Shown in pieces: positions 1-7,321 of a DNA stretch of 16,137 nt. Location: the NCBI GenBank assembly GCA_009843625.1, contig VYDD01000334.1, forward strand, positions 1,445 through 17,581, given 5' to 3'. The notes beneath the pieces are model-generated. The model was not told where the DNA came from and searched no databases. It saw nothing but the letters and a program-made list of their open reading frames with translations. Position 1 is the stretch's first letter. The number at the start of each line of letters is the position of its first letter. The position numbers were made by a program, and so were the translations under genes. This DNA comes from Gammaproteobacteria bacterium. Lineage in GTDB: Bacteria > Gemmatimonadota > Gemmatimonadetes > Longimicrobiales > Gaopeijiaceae.

Positions 1-617
1 GTTCGGGATCCGGCAAGTCGACCATGGCCAGCCTGGCCGCTTCCTTAATGACGCCCGACGAAGGCCGAGTGCTGGTGGACGATGTCGACCTGAGCGAGGT
101 GCGGCTGGCGAGCTACCGCAACCAGTTGGGGCTGGTGCTCCAGGACGACTTCCTCTTCGACGGCACCATCAGCGAAAACCTGCTCTTCGCGCGCCCGGAC
201 GCGAGTGCGGATGAGGTGCGGCACGCCGCCGGGCAGGCGTTCGTCACCGAGTTCAGCGACCGCTTCCCGGAAGGGCTCGACACCGTCATCGGCGAACGCG
301 GGGTCAAGCTCTCGGGCGGCCAGCGACAGCGGGTCACCATCGCCCGCGCGATTCTCGCGAACCCGCGTCTCCTTTTTCTCGACGAGGCGACCTCCAGCCT
401 GGACACCGAGAGCGAGGCGCTCATTCAGGCTTCCCTCGCGCAACTCCTGCGCGGGCGCACAACGCTGGTGATCGCGCACCGGCTGTCGACCATTCGGCGC
501 GCCGACCTCATCCTGGTGCTGGAGGAAGGCCGCATCGTCGAGCGTGGCCGACACGAAGATCTCATCTCGCGCCGGGGACGCTACCACGAACTCTACACGG
601 TCCAGGCGAGGATTTGA
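1..617 (+). CDS. ABC transporter, C-terminal ATPase domain (5' partial)
   Basis: This is the nucleotide-binding end of an ABC transporter. The reading frame is already open at the window edge and begins inside the Walker A loop (SGSGKST). The rest of the ATPase set follows in order: Q-loop (LVLQDD), signature (LSGGQRQR), Walker B with catalytic glutamate (LLFLDEATSSLD) and H-loop (LVIAHRLSTI). The D-loop SSLD and the very close spacing are typical of half-transporters of the MsbA/exporter class, in which this domain follows six membrane helices. Those helices would lie upstream, outside the window. The C-terminus (GRIVERGRHEDLI) is the usual exporter ending. The ATG at base 24 lies within the Walker A motif and is not a real start. 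The ATPase assignment is secure. The substrate cannot be read from this domain, and the exporter class is inferred from sequence style. Confidence 0.95.
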   Translation, partial: SGSGKSTMASLAASLMTPDEGRVLVDDVDLSEVRLASYRNQLGLVLQDDFLFDGTISENLLFARPDASADEVRHAAGQAFVTEFSDRFPEGLDTVIGERGVKLSGGQRQRVTIARAILANPRLLFLDEATSSLDTESEALIQASLAQLLRGRTTLVIAHRLSTIRRADLILVLEEGRIVERGRHEDLISRRGRYHELYTVQARI

Positions 618-854
618 GAGCGGTATGAGACTTGCGTTTCCGGTGCATTGCCTGAAAACTGATGTTAGCCCCGACGGGTGTCCGAAGCATGTGGCCGGAG
701 GCATTATGTCGCTTCCAGAAGGCGTTTTGTCGTTTTCCCGGGAACCTGTCCGTATCTCCTGGGTGTGCAATCCAAACATCGCGACCCGAAGTTGCCGTCT
801 TGCGGCAGGTCGGAGTCGCTGAGTCGCATTGATTACGTCCCGTTTTCATTCATC
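618..854. other. Intergenic region before TonB receptor
   Basis: No convincing gene lies here. The stretch is less GC-rich than its neighbours and contains runs of T (around 724-737 and 842-848), as expected for regulatory DNA. A direct repeat GAGTCGC occurs twice near 812-826. I see no clear sigma-70 promoter and no strong terminator for the ABC gene. The receptor frame stays open through part of this region, but the peptide it would encode is not signal-like and there is a good ribosome site further down. Confidence 0.5.
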
Positions 855-861
855 AGGAGGG
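855..861 (+). promoter_or_regulatory. Ribosome binding site fixing the receptor start
   Basis: AGGAGGG stands eight bases before the ATG at 870. The same frame is open further upstream to an ATG at 678, but only the 870 start gives a normal Sec signal peptide and has this site. Confidence 0.9.
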
Positions 862-869
862 TCTTCCAA

Positions 870-3809
870 ATGAGCTTGCCCGCAAGTAACTCGAATCGAT
901 TCCTCAAGCTGACCGCGTTCATGCTCCTGTTCGCGGCGCTACCCGCAGCGGCGCACGCCCAGGGCTCCCTCGAGGGCACGGTGCGCGATGCCGCGACCAA
1001 CCAGGGAGTCGTCGGCGCGCAGGTGTTCATCTCCGCGCTGAACATCGGCAGCCTGACCGACAACGACGGTTCCTTCAGCATCGGCGGCGTTCCCGCCGGG
1101 TCGCACATCGTCGAGATCCAGCTGATCGGTTACGCCGCCGAGCGGCAGGAAGTGACCATCACGGTCGGGCAGGCGACGCAACTGGACGTGATCCTGAGCG
1201 AGGAGGCCATCACGCTCGGGGGCATCGTCGCCATCGGAACGCGGGCGCGGCCGCGCACGGTGACCGAGTCCGCGGTGCCCATCGACGTGATCCCGAACGC
1301 GGAGATCGTCAACCAGGGCGACAACGATTTCGCCAACCTGCTCCGCAACGTGGTGCCGTCGTTCAACGTGAACATCCAGCCCATCAGCGACGCGGCCACT
1401 TTCGCCCGTCCGGCGAACCTGCGCGGCCTCGCGCCCGACCACACGCTGATTCTGTTGAACGGCAAGCGGCGCCACCGCACGGCGGTCATCACCTGGTATG
1501 GCAACGGCCTCGCCGACGGATCGCAGGGCCCGGACCTCGCGATGATTCCGGGGTTGGCGCTGGAGCAGGCCGAGGTGCTGCTCGACGGCGCTGCGGCCCA
1601 GTACGGCTCCGACGCCATCGCGGGGGTGATGAACTTCATCCTCAAGAACGACCGTTCCGGCGGCGCCATCGAGATCAAGACGGGCGGAAACATGATGTCG
1701 CGGACCGGGGCGCGCTTCGAGGACGGCACGATCCCCGGCGACGGTGAGATGTACAGCATCGCGGGCAACTTCGGCCTGCCGCTCGGGGAGAACGGCTTCC
1801 TCAACCTGACCGGCGAATACGGCAACGCCAGCCCCACCGACCGCAGCACGCAGCGCCGGGACGCGGTAGGGTTGGTCGTCCACGAGGGCAACACGAGCGT
1901 GCGCACGCCCGCGCAGATCTGGGGCTCCCCCCAGGTCAGCGATGAACTCAAGATCTGGGCGAACACCGGCTACCTGTTCAGCGACGCCCTCTCGTTCTAC
2001 GGACACGCCAACTACGTGAGCAAGCAGGTTGAGGGCGGGTTCTACTTCCGGAACCCCGGCACCCGCAGCGGCGTGTTCGCCACCTCCGGCTGCCCGCGCT
2101 ATTTCGGCGACCAGCCATGCGATCCGGAATGGGAGCGGTCCATCCTTCTGGTCGGAGACCTGCTCGAGGCCCAGGGCGGCATGATGGGCGCGGCCGGTTG
2201 CCCCAGGGTGCTGGTCGACCCCGCGAGCGGGACCATCAGGGACCGTGAGGCGTTCAACCAGGTCATGGCCAACCCCAACTGCTTCACCTTCCGGAAGATC
2301 TTTCCCGGAGGCTTCACGCCGCAGTTCGGCGCCTACGTGCTCGACGGCTCCGCAGTGGCGGGCCTACGGGGCACCAGCGGGCGCCTGGACTGGGACGGCA
2401 GCGTGGCCTGGGGCAAGTCCAACATGGACTTCTACATGTACAACACGGTCAACGCCTCCCTCGGGCCGGACCAGCCGTGCAGCGCCGAGGGCACCTCGGT
2501 CGCGGTTCCGGACCAGCCCTGCACGCCGTACTTCCGCCCGGGCATCTACGACCAGCAGGAAGTCAACCTGAACTTCGACGTCTCCTACGCGGTGAACGAG
2601 CGCGTGAACCTCGCGGGCGGCGCCGAATGGAGGAACGAGCGTTTCGAGATCGTCCCGGGCGACCAGGCTTCCTGGACCGAGGGACCGCTCGCCAGCCAGG
2701 GCTTCACTCCGGGATCGAACGGGTTCACCGGCTTCGGTCCGCTGACGGAGGGTGTGTGGAACCGGAGCAACGTGGCGACCTACGGCGACCTGGAGATCCG
2801 GGAGCCGGAGGGTGCGTGGACCTTCGGCCTGGCGGCCCGCTTCGAGAACTTCTCGGACTTCGGCAGCACGCTGAACGGAAAGATCTCGGCCCGCACCAGA
2901 GTCTCTGAGGGCTTCGCCCTTCGGGCCAGCGCGAGCACGGGGTTCCGCGCCCCCACGCCCGGGCAGTCCAACGCGTTCAACATCTCCACGATCTACGACC
3001 CGGTCATCATGGACCTGACCAACAACGGCACCATCCCCTCCACCTCCGATCTGGCCGTGGAGTATGGGGGCGAACCACTGGTGCCGGAGACCTCGGTCAA
3101 CCTGGCCGTGGGCGCGGTGGTCGAGAGCGGCAACTTCAACATGTCGTTCGACGCCTATCAGATCAGCATGTCCGACCGGCTGACCTTCACGCAGGACTTC
3201 AGCCTCAGTCCCATGGACATCGACCGGCTGCTCGCCGAAGGCATCATCCGCCCGGGCGGCGTGCTCGCCAGATTCCGCTTCTTCATCAACGACTTCTCGA
3301 CGCGCAGCCAGGGCATCGACTGGGTGGCCGCGTACCGGGTGGCGGGCGGCGACGGTTCCGGCACCACCTTCAGCACCGCCTGGAACGTCAACCGCACCAC
3401 CGTGACCGAGTTCAATCCGCAGACGCTGAGCTCGGGCCGAATCCGCATTCTGGAGGAGGGACTGCCGAATCTGCGCGCCAACGTCTCGGTGAACCACAAC
3501 TTCGCCAGCGGCATGCGCCTCCTGGTGCGGGCCAGCCACTGGGGCGGCTACTACGATGGCGAGCAGCCCTACTACGAGGGCGACTCCAGCAACACGATCG
3601 ACTACCCGTCCCGCGTCCTCTTCGACGTGGAGGGGGCCTATTCCCTCAGCGACAACTGGATGCTGACGGTGGGATCCCAGAACGTCCTCAACACGAAGCC
3701 TCAGGAATACCCGGGCGCGGCGGACGGCGTCGGCAACCGGTTCGGCCAGTTCACGCCCTTCGGCTTCAACGGGGCCTTCGTCTACACCAAGCTGGGGTAC
3801 ACGTGGTAA
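870..3809 (+). CDS. TonB-dependent outer-membrane receptor with carboxypeptidase-regulatory-like N-terminal domain
   Basis: 979 residues. A signal peptide (charged R10/K13, hydrophobic core, cleavage near AHA|QG at 30-31) is followed by a carboxypeptidase-regulatory-like beta domain (about 33-108: EGTVRDAAT, TDNDGSFSI, IEIQLIGY-like). Next come a possible TonB-box stretch (about 113-125) and a plug domain (LLRNVVPSFN, LNGKRRH, LDGAAAQYGSDAIAGVMNFILK). The remainder is a beta-barrel ending in an aromatic residue (KLGYTW), as outer-membrane barrels do. Such receptors import large substrates such as chelated metals, cofactors or oligomers, using energy from TonB-ExbBD. The plug motifs fit the iron-complex/vitamin B12 receptor type rather than SusC. 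Six cysteines sit in three pairs in the middle of the protein (408/417, 444/471, 537/551), where extracellular loops are expected. The substrate cannot be named from sequence. A strong terminator follows the stop. Confidence 0.95.
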   Translation: MSLPASNSNRFLKLTAFMLLFAALPAAAHAQGSLEGTVRDAATNQGVVGAQVFISALNIGSLTDNDGSFSIGGVPAGSHIVEIQLIGYAAERQEVTITVGQATQLDVILSEEAITLGGIVAIGTRARPRTVTESAVPIDVIPNAEIVNQGDNDFANLLRNVVPSFNVNIQPISDAATFARPANLRGLAPDHTLILLNGKRRHRTAVITWYGNGLADGSQGPDLAMIPGLALEQAEVLLDGAAAQYGSDAIAGVMNFILKNDRSGGAIEIKTGGNMMSRTGARFEDGTIPGDGEMYSIAGNFGLPLGENGFLNLTGEYGNASPTDRSTQRRDAVGLVVHEGNTSVRTPAQIWGSPQVSDELKIWANTGYLFSDALSFYGHANYVSKQVEGGFYFRNPGTRSGVFATSGCPRYFGDQPCDPEWERSILLVGDLLEAQGGMMGAAGCPRVLVDPASGTIRDREAFNQVMANPNCFTFRKIFPGGFTPQFGAYVLDGSAVAGLRGTSGRLDWDGSVAWGKSNMDFYMYNTVNASLGPDQPCSAEGTSVAVPDQPCTPYFRPGIYDQQEVNLNFDVSYAVNERVNLAGGAEWRNERFEIVPGDQASWTEGPLASQGFTPGSNGFTGFGPLTEGVWNRSNVATYGDLEIREPEGAWTFGLAARFENFSDFGSTLNGKISARTRVSEGFALRASASTGFRAPTPGQSNAFNISTIYDPVIMDLTNNGTIPSTSDLAVEYGGEPLVPETSVNLAVGAVVESGNFNMSFDAYQISMSDRLTFTQDFSLSPMDIDRLLAEGIIRPGGVLARFRFFINDFSTRSQGIDWVAAYRVAGGDGSGTTFSTAWNVNRTTVTEFNPQTLSSGRIRILEEGLPNLRANVSVNHNFASGMRLLVRASHWGGYYDGEQPYYEGDSSNTIDYPSRVLFDVEGAYSLSDNWMLTVGSQNVLNTKPQEYPGAADGVGNRFGQFTPFGFNGAFVYTKLGYTW

Positions 3810-3815
3810 CGCGCA

Positions 3816-3841
3816 GCTGATCCGCCGCGGGCGGAAGCAGC
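3816..3841 (+). repeat. Small GC hairpin after receptor stop
   Basis: TCCGCC (3821-3826) pairs with GGCGGA (3830-3835) around a three-base loop. The stem can be extended by GCTG/CAGC (3816-3819 with 3838-3841) across a small internal bulge. It directly precedes the main terminator and may protect the transcript 3' end. It has no T-tract of its own. Confidence 0.5.
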
Positions 3842-3848
3842 ATCACAA

Positions 3849-3890
3849 GGCCCCGGAAGGTTGCACGGCGACCTTCCGGGGCCGTTCTTT
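3849..3890 (+). terminator. Rho-independent terminator of the TonB receptor gene
   Basis: A perfect 13-bp inverted repeat, GGCCCCGGAAGGT (3849-3861) and ACCTTCCGGGGCC (3871-3883), encloses a nine-base loop. It is followed by the T-rich stretch GTTCTTT (3884-3890). It starts 39 bases after the receptor stop codon and ends just before the ribosome site of the next gene, so that gene has no room for its own promoter downstream of it. Confidence 0.88.
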
Positions 3891-3896
3891 GGAGGG
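3891..3896 (+). promoter_or_regulatory. Ribosome binding site unusually close to start
   Basis: GGAGGG immediately follows the terminator T-tract and lies only two bases before the ATG at 3899. A GTG at 3896 overlaps it. This spacing is shorter than usual, so initiation here may be weak or the true start may differ. Confidence 0.5.
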
Positions 3897-3898
3897 TG

Positions 3899-4990
3899 AT
3901 GTCTCTGTCCGGGCCCATCCCCCGCCTCCTCGCCTTCGCGCTACCGGTTGCCACCGGGTGCGTTTCGTCTTCGGCGCTCGAACTGTATCGGACCGGCGAA
4001 GCCGCCTGCTACGATCGTTCCGTCGAGCCCCAGACCGCCGTCGTCGATTCCCACCTTCACTTCCGTCCCTTCGGGGGTCCGGAGATCCCGTTCGAGGAAC
4101 TCGTCGGGTACCTGGAGGAAACGGGCGTGCTGTTCGCGAACGTCTACGGGATCGGCCAGACGCTGCCGGACTTCTCGTCCTGCACCTACTACCTGGACTG
4201 TCCCGGCACACCGTTGACGCCGTCGCCGCAAAACGATGTCGCCAACGCCGCCGGGTACCTGGCAAGCCCGTCCTCGCGCGTCCATCTGACGATGTCGATG
4301 ACGTTCCCCGATCTGGCGCGCCCCGCCACCATCCTCCCTGAAATGCGGCGCCTGGAGGAGGAATACCCAGGCGTCTTCTCGTGGATGGGCGAGGTCAACC
4401 TGGTGAAGCAGGCCGTGTTCGCCAACGGCCGCGGGGCGGTTTCACGCGAAGTGCTGGACGACTGGGCGCCGTTCATGGCGGCGCTCCGGGACCGGGACAT
4501 GCCGCTGGCGATCCATTCCGATCTGGGCAACGACGAAGATCCGACCCTCTATCTTCCGCTGATGGACGAGGCGCTCGCCCTGTATCCGGACAACGACATC
4601 GTGTGGGTGCACATGGGCCTGTCGCGGGAGCTGACGCGGATGCCCCCGGCCGAGCACATCGCCATCCTGGAGTCGATGCTGGACCGCCATCCCCGCCTGA
4701 TGCTCGATATCTCCTGGCGGGTCCTGGACGACGCCTACTTCTCGGATCCCGAGGCGAGGGCACCCTACCTGCTGTTCCTGAACGAGTACTCGGAGCGCGT
4801 TCTTCCGGGGACGGACTTTCTCGCTTCCAGGGACAAGGACTTCGAGGTCTACCGCACCGAGCTGGAAGTCACCGGCCGGATCCTGCGCTACCTGGACGAC
4901 ACCGCCTTCCGCAACATCGCGCTCGGCCAGAACTACTTTCGCCTGCTGGGGCTGGACTACACGGCGCCGAGGATTTGCGCGGGGGCCTGA
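3899..4990 (+). CDS. Amidohydrolase-2 family (TIM-barrel metal-dependent hydrolase), probable lipoprotein
   Basis: 363 residues from the ATG at 3899. The N-terminus is short, with R9, a hydrophobic stretch and VATGC (Cys21). This is a lipobox-like site with alanine at -3, so lipid anchoring is likely but not certain. The enzyme body shows the amidohydrolase metal-site order: DSHLHF (H52, H54), AIHSDL (H206), WVHMGL (H238) and GTDF (D306). The short D-x-H-x-H opening and spacing match the amidohydrolase-related (amidohydrolase-2) group, which includes TIM-barrel hydrolases and decarboxylases. Substrate is unknown. An exported member would act on small extracellular or periplasmic compounds. 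It lies close behind the TonB receptor but is separated from it by a strong terminator, so any co-expression would need read-through. It converges with the dioxygenase gene downstream. A decarboxylase role in tryptophan breakdown was considered and not adopted. Confidence 0.85.
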   Translation: MSLSGPIPRLLAFALPVATGCVSSSALELYRTGEAACYDRSVEPQTAVVDSHLHFRPFGGPEIPFEELVGYLEETGVLFANVYGIGQTLPDFSSCTYYLDCPGTPLTPSPQNDVANAAGYLASPSSRVHLTMSMTFPDLARPATILPEMRRLEEEYPGVFSWMGEVNLVKQAVFANGRGAVSREVLDDWAPFMAALRDRDMPLAIHSDLGNDEDPTLYLPLMDEALALYPDNDIVWVHMGLSRELTRMPPAEHIAILESMLDRHPRLMLDISWRVLDDAYFSDPEARAPYLLFLNEYSERVLPGTDFLASRDKDFEVYRTELEVTGRILRYLDDTAFRNIALGQNYFRLLGLDYTAPRICAGA

Positions 4991-5007
4991 GAGCGCCCCG
5001 GAACTGC

Positions 5008-5032
5008 GGCGGCGCCCGGCAGGATCGCCGCC
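5008..5032. terminator. Weak hairpin between convergent genes
   Basis: GGCGGCG (5008-5014) and CGCCGCC (5026-5032) form a seven-base-pair stem with an 11-base loop, in the 58-base gap between the converging amidohydrolase and dioxygenase genes. There is no T-run on either side, so a bidirectional terminator role is only possible. Confidence 0.35.
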
Positions 5033-5048
5033 ATACCCGGACGCGAAT

Positions 5049-5843
5049 CTACAACCTGGCGCGAATCTCCCACAGATCCGGAAACACCGGCTTGTTGAGC
5101 GTCGTGGCCAGGTAGCGGGACCCCGCGGATCCGCCGGTTCCAGGCTTATGGCCGATGGTCCGCTGCACCATCTTCATGTGGCGGTAGCGCCATTCCTGCA
5201 GCCCCTCGTCCAGGTCCACCAGGCGCTCGCACAACTGGGCGTTGCGGGCGTCCCCGCGATAGATGCGGATCAGGACTTCCTGCATGGCCTCGTCCGTCAC
5301 CACCGGCCGCGTCACGTCCCGCTCCAGGCTTGTGCCCGGAACCTCGTATCCCTCCGTGGCCAGGTAGCGGAGGAAGCAGTCCCACAACGTGGGCGCGCTC
5401 CAGCGGCGCTCGAGATCCAGCCGCGCGCGGCTCCCCGGTTCGAAGCGCTTCATGGCGGCCCTGTGCTTCCAGCCGAGGCAGAACTCGAGAGCGCGGAACT
5501 GGTCGGACTGGAAGCCGCTGGCGGTGTCGAGATGGTCGCGGAAGGTCAGGAACTCGACGGGGCTCATGGTCTCGAGGATGTCGAGCTGCGCGACCAGTAC
5601 CTTGAGGATGGTGAGGATGCGCTTGAGCGTATGCTGGGCCCGGGGCGCGTCTCCATCTTCGAGCAGGCGACAGCAGTAGTCCATCTCGTGGAGGAGCACC
5701 TTGAACCACAGCTCGTAGACCTGGTGGATGACGATGAACAGCATCTCGTCGTGTTCAACGTCGTCCCTCGGCTTCTGGAGCCGGAGCAGCTCATCCAGCC
5801 TGAGATAGCGCTCGTAGTTGACGGCTTCGGGGTTGCAGGTCAC
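5049..5843 (-). CDS. kynA: Tryptophan 2,3-dioxygenase
   Basis: 264 residues, a usual length for bacterial tryptophan 2,3-dioxygenase. This cytoplasmic haem enzyme opens the indole ring of L-tryptophan to N-formylkynurenine, the first step of the kynurenine pathway. The family motifs are all present: FIVIHQVYELWFK (F36 and H40, matching the known substrate-pocket Phe and His), TFRDHLDTASGFQS (R102, which holds the substrate carboxylate, with F98 four residues before), YRHMKMVQRTIG (H222, proximal haem ligand) and GTGGSAGSRYL (T236 contacts substrate). The start is GTG at 5843. It overlaps the TGA of the upstream small gene in a four-base GTGA, indicating translational coupling. No kynurenine formamidase or kynureninase gene is in the window. 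Identification is near certain. Only the start codon could be argued. Confidence 0.97.
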   Translation of the reverse strand: MTCNPEAVNYERYLRLDELLRLQKPRDDVEHDEMLFIVIHQVYELWFKVLLHEMDYCCRLLEDGDAPRAQHTLKRILTILKVLVAQLDILETMSPVEFLTFRDHLDTASGFQSDQFRALEFCLGWKHRAAMKRFEPGSRARLDLERRWSAPTLWDCFLRYLATEGYEVPGTSLERDVTRPVVTDEAMQEVLIRIYRGDARNAQLCERLVDLDEGLQEWRYRHMKMVQRTIGHKPGTGGSAGSRYLATTLNKPVFPDLWEIRARL

Positions 5844-6058
5844 TCGCTGAGCCTCGGGGGTTCCTCCAGATACCCTTCCTCGATGAGGATGGCCTCGATC
5901 TCGTGCCAGACGGCGAGTTGGCTGTCGTGGGCGCCGTCATGTTCCAGCGCCACCTCGGAGATGCGCCCCTCCCATTCGTTGACGAGGTAGAGCGCGTCCA
6001 GGACCTCGTCGTCCTCTTCCGACTCCGCGGCGCCGTGCGCCTCCAGAACCAGAAGCAC
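5840..6058 (-). CDS. Small acidic protein coupled to tryptophan dioxygenase (unrecognised)
   Basis: 72 residues from the GTG at 6058. I do not recognise the family. The protein is rich in Glu/Asp, with two tryptophans and no membrane segment or export signal (visible motifs LYLVNEWEGR, VWHEIEAILIEEGYLEE). It looks helical. Third codon positions are strongly G/C, unlike a chance frame, and its TGA overlaps the GTG of tryptophan dioxygenase (GTGA), so it is very likely a real gene. The start is uncertain: GTG 6058 has no ribosome site. The same frame stays open upstream to about 6127. GGGAGG at 6103-6098 lies six bases before an in-frame CTG at 6091, which would add 11 residues including AYHVTSAD. 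A role linked to the dioxygenase is inferred only from coupling. Confidence 0.65.
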   Translation of the reverse strand: MLLVLEAHGAAESEEDDEVLDALYLVNEWEGRISEVALEHDGAHDSQLAVWHEIEAILIEEGYLEEPPRLSE

Positions 6059-6216
6059 GTCCGCTGAGGTGACGTGATAGGCAAAACTCAGGTCGCACCT
6101 CCCGCGGATCGTGCCTCCGGCAGGCCCTCAGTTGGCCGCCGTGATCGTGGCCCTCAGCAGACGCTCCTCGGGAAGGACTCCGTGACAGCCCGGTTAATCT
6201 AAAGCGACGGGCCGGA

Positions 6217-7098
6217 CTACGCTTCCCCGCGGGAGCGGATCGTCTCGACCCGTTCGGCCAGCCGGGCGTCTCCCAGCGATTCGGCGACACGCTCGAAGCC
6301 GGGGGTCGGTCCGGTCCAGCGGAGTTCATCGAGGTCGCCGAACAGCGAGACGTCATCCCGCAGGGTGGCCAGATCCCGGAACAGCAACGCGTCGCGCCAT
6401 CCGGTGCGGAGATTCTCCTGCAGCCTCGACGCGCCCCGCACGACAACGCCCCAGGGCAGGCTGCGCAGCGGGATGGCCTCCAGGTGCCCGTAGTGGGCGA
6501 GCACCGTGGAGGTCGACTTGGAGCCCCAGCCCGGGATGCCCGGGAACCCGTCCGCGCTGTCGCCCACCAGCGCCAGGTAGTCGGGGATGGAGGCCGGCCG
6601 CACCCCGAACTTGTCCACCACCCCGTCTTCGTCGCGCAGCGCGCGCTGCCGCCGGTCGAACTGAACGATGCGCGTCCCCGAGACGCACTGGCTGAGGTCC
6701 TTGTCGGGCGTGCAGATGAAGACCCGCTCGACCGCCGGGTCCGCGCCCGCCAGCCGGGCCGCCGCCGCCAGCCCGTCGTCGGCTTCCAGCTCGACCATCG
6801 GCCACACTGCGATCCCCATCGCCGCCAGAGCGCCTTCGAGGGGGTGAAACTGCGCCCAGAGCGCGGGATCGATGCCTGCCGAGCTCTTGTAGCCCGGCCA
6901 CAGGTCGTTTCGGAACGACTCGATGACGTGATCGGTGGCGACCCCGATGTGCGTGACGCCCGCCTCCAGCATGCCCAGCATGGAGTGCAGCACGCCAACG
7001 AGCGCGCCCACCTCGCGACCCGCCCGGTCTTCCCGGGACGGGACCGCGTAGAAGTGGCGGAACAGCTCGTAGGTGCCGTCGATGAGGTGGACGTTCAC
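6217..7098 (-). CDS. Stand-alone 5'-3' exonuclease / flap endonuclease family
   Basis: 293 residues from GTG 7098. The sequence matches the metal-dependent 5' nuclease (PIN-like) fold found at the front of DNA polymerase I, but with no polymerase domain. Acidic metal sites appear in order: HLIDGT (D7), ATDHVIESFRNDLWPGYK (D56, with R63 and K71 for DNA contact), ELEADD (E105, D107, D108), TPDKDLSQ (D132, D134) and GDSADGFPGIPGWGSK (D180, D183, then the helix-hairpin-helix DNA-binding loop). It probably removes 5' flaps or RNA primers, or degrades 5' ends during repair. The start is chosen because homologous N-termini begin a few residues before the LIDGTYELF motif. An extension to GTG 7209 adds a stretch with non-coding codon use. 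Neither start has a clear ribosome site. It heads a minus-strand group with the small protein and the dioxygenase. Confidence 0.87.
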   Translation of the reverse strand: MNVHLIDGTYELFRHFYAVPSREDRAGREVGALVGVLHSMLGMLEAGVTHIGVATDHVIESFRNDLWPGYKSSAGIDPALWAQFHPLEGALAAMGIAVWPMVELEADDGLAAAARLAGADPAVERVFICTPDKDLSQCVSGTRIVQFDRRQRALRDEDGVVDKFGVRPASIPDYLALVGDSADGFPGIPGWGSKSTSTVLAHYGHLEAIPLRSLPWGVVVRGASRLQENLRTGWRDALLFRDLATLRDDVSLFGDLDELRWTGPTPGFERVAESLGDARLAERVETIRSRGEA

Positions 7099-7308
7099 GG
7101 GCGGTTGGATGTTCGGGGGCCGGGCGATCGTGAAGGGGAACCATGCGGGCGGGACGGTCCGGTGCGCAATTACGCGCCCATCGACTACAACCCGGTCCCC
7201 GATTGACACGCGATTCCGGGCGCAGCCTTATTGACGAAGGGACTCTGATGCCACAGGGCCCTGGTGTGCGCAGCATCCCCCCGATGCGCGGCATCGCTCG
7301 ATCAGTAC
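7099..7308. other. Divergent intergenic region
   Basis: This region separates the leftward exonuclease gene from the rightward amidohydrolase gene. On the plus strand it holds a perfect -35 element, TTGACA (7203-7208), and a second TTGACG (7231-7236). I found no clear leftward promoter. Confidence 0.5.
7203..7231 (+). promoter_or_regulatory. Possible sigma-70 promoter for amidohydrolase operon
   Basis: TTGACA (7203-7208) is followed after 17 bases by CCTTAT (7226-7231), which matches the -10 consensus at only three positions. The -35 is exact and the -10 weak, so an activator or a different element may be involved. Confidence 0.35.
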
Positions 7309-7321
7309 AGGAGGTATCGAC

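Noticed and set aside
625..822. Possible small gene after the ABC transporter (ATG 625)
   Set aside because: No ribosome site, codon use unlike coding regions, no recognisable features.
678..869. N-terminal extension of the TonB receptor to ATG 678
   Set aside because: The extra 64 residues are not signal-like and the true start at 870 has a strong ribosome site and a proper signal peptide.
939..2006. Long antisense frames under the first receptor (also 2364-3539)
   Set aside because: Arg/Ala/Gly/Val/His-rich translations with no domain, fully opposite a clear receptor gene; typical by-products of high GC.
3899..4990. Amidohydrolase as ACMS decarboxylase of the kynurenine pathway, given the neighbouring tryptophan dioxygenase
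   Set aside because: It has an export signal, lies on the other strand behind its own upstream gene, and I see no specific decarboxylase signature; only the superfamily matches.
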